Origin: Methanolinea sp. UBA275 | Lineage (GTDB): Archaea > Halobacteriota > Methanomicrobia > Methanomicrobiales > Methanospirillaceae | Assembly: GCA_002506105.1 (NCBI GenBank) | Contig: DAWU01000032.1 | Coordinates: 1-10,217 of the forward strand | Length of the DNA stretch: 10,217 bases | Direction: 5' to 3' | Part shown: positions 1-4,597 of the stretch, piece by piece | Layout of the letters: each line of letters starts with the position of its first letter | Position numbering within the stretch: the first letter of the stretch is position 1 | The notes under the pieces: generated by a model | Databases searched by the model: none | The model's input: only the letters and a program-made list of their open reading frames with translations | What the model was told of the DNA's origin: nothing | Translations under genes and position numbers: made by a program

Positions 1-205
1 GAAAAGTTATGACGTTATGTATAAATATTTAAATACAGTGAATTGAACCTGCCAGATGAACAGCTATAACTCTTTCTCTGAAAAAAAACGAAGAAAATAA
101 AAAAAATTCTAAAGATATCCTAAAAATCAGTAGTATTTTGGGCCATCGTGTTTCCCTGAAAATACCGGTGGAAATAAGCTTCCCTCCCTGTACCATGAGA
201 ATTCG

Positions 206-222
206 TTCGAAATCTTTTCGAA
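206..222. repeat. Perfect inverted repeat, possible operator
   Basis: The sequence TTCGAAATCTTTTCGAA consists of two 7-base arms, TTCGAAA and TTTCGAA, that are exact reverse complements around the 3-base spacer TCT. It sits about 30-45 bases upstream of the TATA-like box at 254-264 and about 100 bases before the SRPBCC gene. A compact dyad with a short spacer just upstream of a promoter is typical of a binding site for a dimeric regulator. No regulator is identified here, and the role is inference. Confidence 0.45.
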
Positions 223-253
223 TAAAATACCCAATTCAGGTTCAGTCAGATCT

Positions 254-264
254 CTTATACTATT
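254..264 (+). promoter_or_regulatory. TATA-like box for the SRPBCC gene
   Basis: The sequence CTTATACTATT resembles an archaeal TATA box. With normal archaeal spacing of about 25 bases, transcription would start near 280-285. That leaves a leader of roughly 40 bases before the ATG at 325. No experimental support is available. Confidence 0.35.
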
Positions 265-324
265 AGTCTTTCTGGGAGTATTTTTTTACGCCTGTAATCA
301 AATCCCTGATCCGGAAATCCTCAC

Positions 325-750
325 ATGCAGTCCATTCACACCGAGATTTGGATCAACGTACCAGCAGAACGTGTATGGCAAACCCTCATGATCTCCCAGG
401 CAATCCCCCCGGAAATCAGGACTGCCATTCTTGAGCGTAAGGTCGGCTGTCCCTTGAAGGTGCCAATGAGCAGCGGTGGCAGGCGCGTGACACTGACCGT
501 CACACTCCTCACTGCAGATCCTCATCGGGAAATCCGGTGGAAGGGGCATCTCTGGGTCCCGGGATTGTTTGATGGAGAACACAAATTTGAAATCAGGGAG
601 GAAACCGAAGGAAAAACCCTGCTTATCCAGAGTGAGATGTTCTCCGGGCTGTTGCTTCCGCTCTTCTCTCGCACGCTCGTTGAGACGAGAAAGGCATTTG
701 AATCGGCGAATGCCGCAATCAAGGACCTTGCGGAACATGAATCCGGATGA
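325..750 (+). CDS. SRPBCC-fold (START/polyketide-cyclase-like) protein
   Basis: This 141-residue soluble protein belongs to the SRPBCC superfamily of small alpha/beta helix-grip proteins (Polyketide_cyc2-like), which bind hydrophobic ligands. The N-terminus (residues 6-20, with NVPAERVW) is the typical first strand and helix. The middle has WVPGLFDGEHKFEI (77-90), followed by SEMFSGLLLPL (103-113). The last 28 residues form the long amphipathic C-terminal helix that covers the cavity. Length and domain order match single-domain family members. The ATG at 325 is chosen because the first strand begins directly after it; the upstream GGAAAT is a weak ribosome site. The ligand and pathway cannot be told from sequence. 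The gene is followed by a T-rich stretch and the GNAT gene 75 bases on. Confidence 0.85.
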   Translation: MQSIHTEIWINVPAERVWQTLMISQAIPPEIRTAILERKVGCPLKVPMSSGGRRVTLTVTLLTADPHREIRWKGHLWVPGLFDGEHKFEIREETEGKTLLIQSEMFSGLLLPLFSRTLVETRKAFESANAAIKDLAEHESG

Positions 751-825
751 GGAGATTTTCTTCCGAGAGAGTCTCCATCAACCGGCCTCTTTTTTCTCCA
801 ATCATATCCAACCTCACAGGAAAAG

Positions 826-1296
826 ATGCCACCAATCGTGTACCGCGCAACCGACATCAGCGAGATCGAACTCATACGCCCACTCTGGGAGCAGCTCAAC
901 GAGCATCATCATGCCAGGGCGAGGGCATTCCGGAGCCATTATACACAGATGACGTTCGATGACCGGAAAGAGCACTTCAGAAAGGTCGCAGCGAACGGTA
1001 CTCTTCGCATTGAACTTGCCTTCGATCCTGATACTGGCGACCTGTGTGTGGGATACTGCGTCACATCACTCTCCCGGGACAAAGAAGGGGAGATCGAGTC
1101 AATCTTCGTCGAGGAGTCCTTCCGGTCACACGGTATTGGTACAATACTGGTGAATCGGGCGCTTGCCTGGCTTGATGAGCACGGATCGGTCAGGAATCGC
1201 GTCTTCGTCGGTGACGGGAACGAAGAGGCGTGGGAGTTCTACCGGAAATTCGGATTTTATCCGCGCATGACGGTGCTCGAACAGAAGCGAGAATGA
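826..1296 (+). CDS. GNAT family N-acetyltransferase
   Basis: This 156-residue protein is a single GNAT (Gcn5-related) acetyltransferase domain, which transfers an acetyl group from acetyl-CoA to an amine. Motif A spans about residues 88-120: the strand IESIFVEESF leads into RSHGIG (100-105), the acetyl-CoA pyrophosphate-binding turn of the Q/RxxGxG/A type, followed by the helix TILVNRALAWLDEHG. Motif B is VFVGDGNEEAWEFYRKFGF (127-145), with the AWEFYRKFGF signature near the end of the fold. The start at 826 follows AGGA with a short 4-base gap and keeps the first strand (VYRATD). It may be co-transcribed with the SRPBCC gene, but the 75-base gap contains a T-rich run, so it may also have its own promoter. 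The acceptor substrate is unknown. Confidence 0.88.
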   Translation: MPPIVYRATDISEIELIRPLWEQLNEHHHARARAFRSHYTQMTFDDRKEHFRKVAANGTLRIELAFDPDTGDLCVGYCVTSLSRDKEGEIESIFVEESFRSHGIGTILVNRALAWLDEHGSVRNRVFVGDGNEEAWEFYRKFGFYPRMTVLEQKRE

Positions 1297-1328
1297 GAGG
1301 AATTCTTTAGTTTCTCTCTCTCGTTCCC

Positions 1329-1352
1329 CCCGGCTTGGACCATGAAACCGGG
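1329..1352. terminator. Hairpin between convergent genes
   Basis: This imperfect hairpin lies between the stop codons of the GNAT gene (plus) and the flavodoxin-like gene (minus). The arms CCCGG (1329-1333) and CCGGG (1348-1352) are extended by TT/AA pairs across one C/A mismatch, leaving an 8-base loop. A pyrimidine tract rich in T precedes it on the plus strand (about 1306-1330). It may help termination from both sides, although neither strand has a classic T-run directly after the stem. Confidence 0.35.
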
Positions 1353-1356
1353 ATGT

Positions 1357-1926
1357 TCATTCGAGCAGGCTGCATCCAATCTGGTACGCCTTCTCCATGA
1401 ACTCCTTCCTCTCAATAACCGGCGTCTTGTATCCTGCATCGAGATCGTACGCAACCAGGTGGTCCTTTCCTGACAATCCTGTCAGCCCCACCATCTTCAT
1501 GAAGGTTGCAATCGGGACCTCGAAGAGCTGGGCATCCGGCTGGTTCTGGGTGAAGATGAACGAGATCTTCTTCGTTCCAGGCAGTTTTGGAGAGAGGTCC
1601 ATCCCGATATACGGGAAGAGGCGGTCGAGCCATGCCTTGGTCTGGGAGGTGACCCCGGCAAAGTAGATCGGCGTGGCGAGGATGAATCCGTCAGATTCCT
1701 GCATCAGAGCGTGGATCTCCTGCATGTCATCCTGGACTGCACAGGCGGTCACATCGTTCTTTTTGCAGTAGTAGCAGGCCTGGCATCCCCTGATTTTCAG
1801 GTCGTTTAAGGATACTGTCTCTGTATTAATTCCCTGATCTCTGAGTCCACGTTCGGCCTCCGTGGCAAGGATCCGGGTGCTGCCGTGTTTTCGTGGGCTC
1901 CCGATGAATATCGTGACTTTTTTCAT
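1357..1926 (-). CDS. Iron-sulfur flavoprotein-like NAD(P)H:flavin oxidoreductase
   Basis: This 189-residue protein has the flavodoxin-like fold of the FMN_red/Isf family. The N-terminal GSPRKHGST (9-17) is the FMN-phosphate loop. It is followed by a compact cysteine motif, C48-x2-C51-x2-C54-x7-C62, in GCQACYYC...C. In the Methanosarcina thermophila iron-sulfur flavoprotein, a closely similar motif binds a [4Fe-4S] cluster next to FMN. TPIYFAGVTSQTKAWLDR (85-102) is the second flavin-binding segment. The frame stays open upstream to 2250, but the start is placed at 1926 because GAAGGA lies six bases before that ATG and the family fold begins there. It is the last gene of the minus-strand redox cluster. 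Ferredoxin is a plausible electron donor, by analogy with Isf. Whether the cluster is actually assembled cannot be seen from sequence. Confidence 0.85.
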   Translation of the reverse strand: MKKVTIFIGSPRKHGSTRILATEAERGLRDQGINTETVSLNDLKIRGCQACYYCKKNDVTACAVQDDMQEIHALMQESDGFILATPIYFAGVTSQTKAWLDRLFPYIGMDLSPKLPGTKKISFIFTQNQPDAQLFEVPIATFMKMVGLTGLSGKDHLVAYDLDAGYKTPVIERKEFMEKAYQIGCSLLE

Positions 1927-2202
1927 GATGTTTCCTTCAATACGTAATTTTCCTGCGAGCCGGCTTCCAAGTATATGAGCCCTCCTGCAGTCCTCCGCGA
2001 AAACCGTCCTGTGCCGCTCCTTTCTCGCTTCGGGATCGAAATGGAATGAGAATACCCTGTCGTAGTCCCCGGACTGGGGTGTCTCATCCGGGGAGAGGCA
2101 TTCTGCATGACCGAACATCCCCGGCAGGACTTCCTCGTGTGCGTCGATGTGCCCGCGGTAGAACTCATTCATCTGCGGCTCTGATATATTCATCGTGTTC
2201 AT
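1927..2202 (-). pseudogene. In-frame coding-like remnant or small gene, unrecognised
   Basis: This open stretch of 92 codons runs from ATG 2202 directly into the Isf-like gene in the same frame with no stop. The frame is closed upstream by TAA at 2251-2253. It does not look like random sequence: codons such as TTC, TAC, GAG, CTC and GAC dominate, as in neighbouring genes. The peptide has a tyrosine- and glycine-containing N-terminal part, then FSFHFDPEARKERHR, and ends in an amphipathic helix (AEDCRRAHILGSRLAGKL), like the closing helix of a larger domain. I do not recognise the family. The most likely reading is the C-terminal remnant of a deleted gene, perhaps another flavoprotein, whose stop codon was lost. 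Alternatives are a genuine small protein or a true N-terminal extension of the Isf-like protein. Confidence 0.4.
1933..1938 (-). promoter_or_regulatory. Ribosome binding site fixing the Isf-like start
   Basis: GAAGGA on the minus strand lies six bases before the ATG at 1926. This supports the internal start over the ATG at 2202, which has no well-spaced purine-rich site. Confidence 0.55.
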
Positions 2203-2288
2203 CTTTGCGGTGTGGTTCTCCCTTGGAAAGAGAGACGGCTGCGGATTTGTTTATGAGGGGTATGGGTTGCAGCCTTCTGTTGATTGCG

Positions 2289-2309
2289 GGGACTTTTTTT
2301 CTTTGTCCC
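2289..2309. repeat. Hairpin after the nitroreductase stop codon
   Basis: GGGAC (2289-2293) and GTCCC (2305-2309) form a 5-bp stem around an 11-base tract that is T-rich on plus and A-rich on minus. It lies about 16 bases past the nitroreductase stop on the minus strand, so it could be a weak terminator or a processing site separating that gene from the downstream Isf-like gene. No T-run follows on the minus strand, so strong termination is not expected. Confidence 0.3.
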
Positions 2310-2324
2310 GCTCTCTTCCCTGAA

Positions 2325-3146
2325 TTACTTCCATTCCACCGCGAGAGGTTTCCGGCGGGGGATCCCGTATGTTGTATACTGCGGATATCCGAACATCATC
2401 GCGTACGCAACCTTTCGGCCTTGTGGAATACCTATCTCGTGCTGGAGCGGCGTATACTCCGCAGCGGCTCCTGCCACGAATCCCGCCCAGCAGGTGCCTA
2501 TCCCGAATGAGGGAGCTGCGATATCGAAGTGAGTGAGAGCGATGATGGCATCGATAGCCGCGATAGGGTACGCATCGGGTATATGGGGGAATACCAGGTG
2601 AGGGGCCCCCCGGCATATGACATCATGCCCGGCATCCCAGGCGCCGATTAATCCGGGAAAATATCCGCTCATCGGGTGATCGGTATTGAGAAGTGTCCTC
2701 ATCCAGTCGATGGTCAGACCGGCAATCCGTTGCACCTTCTTTGGATCATGGATAACTATCCATTCCACCGGCTGTCCGTTCCCTCCTGAGGCTGCATACC
2801 TTGCAATATCGAGGACCTCCGCGATTGTCTCCCTTGGTACGGGATCTGCCCTGTAATGCCGGATGGACCGTCGTTTTCTCAGGTAATACCCAAGTTCTGA
2901 TGGGGAGATTGCTCCTGCACCGGCCGGGATTCCCACTTTTTCATCGGGACGTACATTCAGGAGGAGTGCCTGGGACGGGCAGAACGCCTCGCAGTGGCCG
3001 CATTGCATGCACATTCCTGCCTTTGCATCCTTTACGATGGGCAGTGCATGTTCATCTGCAGGATCAATGATCCTGCTGGGACAGATAGCTGAACAGATCC
3101 CGCACCGTGTGCAGAGATCCTGGTCGACGAGGATTGTTGCCATCAT
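2325..3146 (-). CDS. Nitroreductase with N-terminal two-[4Fe-4S] ferredoxin domain
   Basis: This 273-residue protein fuses a ferredoxin to an FMN nitroreductase. The ferredoxin part has CTRCGICSAICP (C12, C15, C18, C22) and CMQCGHCEAFCP (C46, C49, C52, C56), two complete CxxCxxCxxxC motifs for two [4Fe-4S] clusters. The nitroreductase part starts with the FMN-contact segment RRSIRHY (92-98). It continues with GGNGQPVEW (121-129) and GIGTCWAG (215-222), and closes with FGYP (252-255) and RRKPL (264-268). Such fusions are common in methanogens and clostridia and should reduce an unknown substrate with ferredoxin-derived electrons. The ATG abuts the flavin reductase stop (TGAATGATG), and AAAGGAG at 3158-3152 serves as ribosome site, so the two are co-transcribed and probably translationally coupled. 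The second ATG (3143) is an equally good start. Confidence 0.92.
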   Translation of the reverse strand: MMATILVDQDLCTRCGICSAICPSRIIDPADEHALPIVKDAKAGMCMQCGHCEAFCPSQALLLNVRPDEKVGIPAGAGAISPSELGYYLRKRRSIRHYRADPVPRETIAEVLDIARYAASGGNGQPVEWIVIHDPKKVQRIAGLTIDWMRTLLNTDHPMSGYFPGLIGAWDAGHDVICRGAPHLVFPHIPDAYPIAAIDAIIALTHFDIAAPSFGIGTCWAGFVAGAAAEYTPLQHEIGIPQGRKVAYAMMFGYPQYTTYGIPRRKPLAVEWK

Positions 3147-3737
3147 TCACTCTCCTTTATCAGTGTCTTTGTGCGACTGCTGCATGAACTTCTTCCCGGC
3201 ACTCCAGGCGTTCCCTGCGTGCTTCCCGAGCGTCCAGTACCGGTTGTCGGGCATCGTCAGGAAGAGGGGATCGATCGCGGGGAAGTCGGGTTTGCCATCC
3301 TTCAAGATTTTACGATCCGCGTATACTCCCGCGATCTCCCCGAGGAAAAGCGTGTTGGTCGGGAGGGGAACAGCCTTGACGAGCCGGCACTCGATCGTGA
3401 CCGGGCATTCCCTGATCATCGGGGCAGTCTTTAGCGACCCGTAGAACACATCGAATACTCCTGACTTATCAGCCTTTTCTCCTGATACGATCCCGCAATA
3501 ATCGGTCTTCTCAACCATATCTGACGAAGGGATGTTGACTGAGAAGGTGTTACTCTCCCCGATTCCCTTCGGGGTATAGTGGTGATTTCCAATCCCGCAG
3601 ACAATCATGGGGGGATTTGCATTCGCTCGTGTGCACCATCCGACGGTCATAAAATTGACTTTTCCCTTCACCTGTGTTCCCACAAGCACGACCGGCATGG
3701 GAATAAAGAAATTCTCTCCGATTTTTTGTTTTTCCAT
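3147..3737 (-). CDS. Flavin reductase family protein (flavoredoxin-like)
   Basis: This 196-residue protein covers the whole flavin reductase-like domain (Flavin_Reduct), a split-barrel fold that binds FMN. PMPVVLVGT (13-21) and GKVNFMTVGW (25-34) form the N-terminal signature. TFSVNIPS (64-71) and CGIVSGEKADKS (81-92) are typical of the flavoredoxin branch. The C-terminus has YWTLGKHAGNAWSAGKKF (167-184). Members transfer electrons between reduced pyridine nucleotide or ferredoxin systems and free or bound flavin; the exact partner is not visible. GAGGA six bases before the ATG at 3737 supports the start. It is the first gene of a minus-strand operon with the ferredoxin-nitroreductase, and it diverges from the HxlR regulator, which is the obvious candidate for its control. 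Confidence 0.9.
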   Translation of the reverse strand: MEKQKIGENFFIPMPVVLVGTQVKGKVNFMTVGWCTRANANPPMIVCGIGNHHYTPKGIGESNTFSVNIPSSDMVEKTDYCGIVSGEKADKSGVFDVFYGSLKTAPMIRECPVTIECRLVKAVPLPTNTLFLGEIAGVYADRKILKDGKPDFPAIDPLFLTMPDNRYWTLGKHAGNAWSAGKKFMQQSHKDTDKGE

Positions 3738-3751
3738 GAGTTTTCCTCGCT

Positions 3752-3768
3752 CCCTGCTGGGTGCAGGG
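3752..3768. repeat. Inverted repeat in the leader of the redox operon
   Basis: CCCTGCTGGGTGCAGGG has 6-base arms CCCTGC and GCAGGG around a 5-base loop. It lies 15-31 bases before the flavin reductase start, so it would form a GC-rich hairpin in that mRNA leader close to the ribosome site. It could also be a protein-binding dyad. Its function is inference. Confidence 0.4.
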
Positions 3769-3830
3769 ATCCTGACTCAAAGCCATTCACAGAAAGGGAA
3801 AATACTGTTCATATGAAAGGGTCATTCGAA

Positions 3831-3847
3831 CCATTAGAATTAAATCC
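3831..3847 (-). promoter_or_regulatory. Candidate TATA region for the flavin reductase operon
   Basis: Read on the minus strand, this segment contains GGATTTAATTCTAATGG, an AT-rich element that could act as the TATA box. Initiation would then fall near 3810-3815, giving a leader of about 75 bases. A nearby perfect 10-base palindrome, TTCATATGAA at 3809-3818, would lie at the predicted start site and is a possible operator. Both assignments are weak. Confidence 0.25.
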
Positions 3848-3857
3848 GCACTAACTG

Positions 3858-3883
3858 AATATATATCTAATACAGGTATAAAG
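3858..3883 (+). promoter_or_regulatory. Two candidate TATA boxes for the HxlR gene
   Basis: AATATATATC (about 3858-3867) and GTATAAAGG (about 3875-3883) both fit an archaeal TATA box. The second would place the transcript start at about 3905, so the mRNA could be nearly leaderless and begin at the ATG codons 3909 or 3912. That agrees with the lack of any ribosome site upstream of them. Confidence 0.45.
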
Positions 3884-3908
3884 GTAACATACTTTCCTTG
3901 TGGTTACT

Positions 3909-4295
3909 ATGATGCATACGAAAAATGGAAAAGTGTTCCACTGTCCTGTGGAGGCAGCGCTCGATGTGATCGGGGGAAAGTGGAAACCCCTCATCCTCTG
4001 GGCGCTTGGAAATAACGTGATGCGCTTCAACGAGCTCCAGAAAGCACTGCCCGGCGTGAATACGAAGATGCTCACGAAGCAACTTCGGGAACTTGAAGAG
4101 GATGGCGTGATTAGGCGGACAGTGTACCCAGAAGTACCGCCAAGGGTTGAATATACCATCACGGACTTTGGAAAGACTCTGATTCCGATCCTCGAGGCAC
4201 TCTGCACCTGGGGATCTCATTATCTCGGAATTGATGAGGGAAGCGAATCGGGGTGCCCTGCAAAGTCGGAAAAGAAGAAGAAAAAGAAGGAGTAA
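3909..4295 (+). CDS. HxlR-family winged-helix transcriptional regulator
   Basis: This protein, 128 residues from this start, is a complete HxlR-type winged helix-turn-helix DNA-binding protein. The family signature is CPVEAALDVIGGKWKPLILWAL (from C12). The recognition region is RFNELQKALPGVNTKMLTKQ (about 39-58), followed by the wing (DGVIRRTVYPEVPPRVEYTIT). C12 aligns with the N-terminal cysteine that senses oxidants or reactive electrophiles in bacterial relatives such as YodB and HypR. The rest of the tail ends in six consecutive lysines. The start is uncertain: GTG 3900, ATG 3909 and ATG 3912 are all in frame, and none has a clear ribosome site. The ATG pair is preferred because of TATAAAG at the right distance. 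It is divergent from the flavin reductase operon, its likely target along with itself. Confidence 0.9.
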   Translation: MMHTKNGKVFHCPVEAALDVIGGKWKPLILWALGNNVMRFNELQKALPGVNTKMLTKQLRELEEDGVIRRTVYPEVPPRVEYTITDFGKTLIPILEALCTWGSHYLGIDEGSESGCPAKSEKKKKKKE

Positions 4296-4300
4296 CGAGG

Positions 4301-4340
4301 AGGTTTGTTGTTTTTATTCCGCTGATCACCGCGATTTTTT
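4301..4340 (+). terminator. T-tract terminator after the HxlR gene
   Basis: Two T-rich runs (GTTGTTTTTATT at about 4307-4318, and six T at 4335-4340) follow the HxlR stop codon within 45 bases. Archaeal polymerase commonly terminates on such tracts without needing a hairpin. Another run of eight T lies at 4393-4400 and could act as a backup. Confidence 0.4.
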
Positions 4341-4502
4341 CCCGGGATGAGAATGGGGGGGGATCAGGTGCCAGAGGTCACCGGGCAGCTCGTTTTTTTT
4401 CTCTTAAAAAAATGGGGATATCTCTCCATGTTTTCTCTTGGCAAAGAATGTTTTTCCTCCGAAAACAATCCCGTGCGGAACTCCTTGACTATTCCTTGAA
4501 AG

Positions 4503-4518
4503 ATATGTATAATATCTT
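4503..4518 (+). promoter_or_regulatory. TATA-like box for the sensor kinase
   Basis: GATATGTATAATATC is AT-rich and partly symmetric (GATAT/ATATC), with TATAATAT as the TATA element. It would direct a start near 4535-4540 and leave a leader of about 60 bases. The symmetry could also serve as an operator. Evidence is sequence only. Confidence 0.4.
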
Positions 4519-4597
4519 CACCGCCAAACGAGGAAAAATTAGGGGAGCTTACCGGCATTAATCACAAACACCCGGTAACGGATGGTATGATCTGGTT

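Larger units (their letters stand above)
1..324. other. AT-rich gene-free leader region
   Basis: No convincing coding region is visible in this stretch. It is clearly more AT-rich than the rest of the window, with A-tracts around 80-110 and a near-palindromic AT box at about 20-37. That box could serve as a promoter for a gene lying off the left edge. The stretch also holds a perfect inverted repeat at 206-222 and a TATA-like element at 254-264, both listed separately. The run of seven T at 281-287 lies between the TATA-like box and the first gene, so it is more likely near the transcript start than a terminator for it. Confidence 0.5.
4296..4597. other. Gene-free region between HxlR and the sensor kinase
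   Basis: About 300 bases without a convincing gene. It starts with a purine stretch (GAGGAGG) just past the HxlR stop, which resembles a ribosome site but has no suitable start codon at the right distance. T-tracts and a weak GGTG/CACC inverted repeat follow, and then the AT-rich promoter region of the kinase. The open frame running through it (4253-4561) overlaps the end of hxlR, is rich in unusual residues and has no family resemblance, so it is not called. Confidence 0.5.

Noticed and set aside
60..135. A-tract region as an origin or CRISPR leader
   Set aside because: No direct repeats, spacers, origin-type repeats or replication gene are present; only AT-rich sequence is seen.
298..738. 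Minus-strand frame opposite the SRPBCC gene
   Set aside because: It lies antisense to a gene with clear family motifs and has no family resemblance of its own.
1357..2202. Single 281-residue flavoprotein starting at 2202
   Set aside because: The family fold begins at residue 93, and a good ribosome site precedes that internal ATG. The extension is treated as a separate remnant, though a true fusion is not excluded.
4253..4561. Open frame of 102 codons after the HxlR gene
   Set aside because: It overlaps the lysine-rich end of the HxlR gene, crosses several homopolymer tracts and the kinase promoter, and shows no domain or codon pattern of a real gene.
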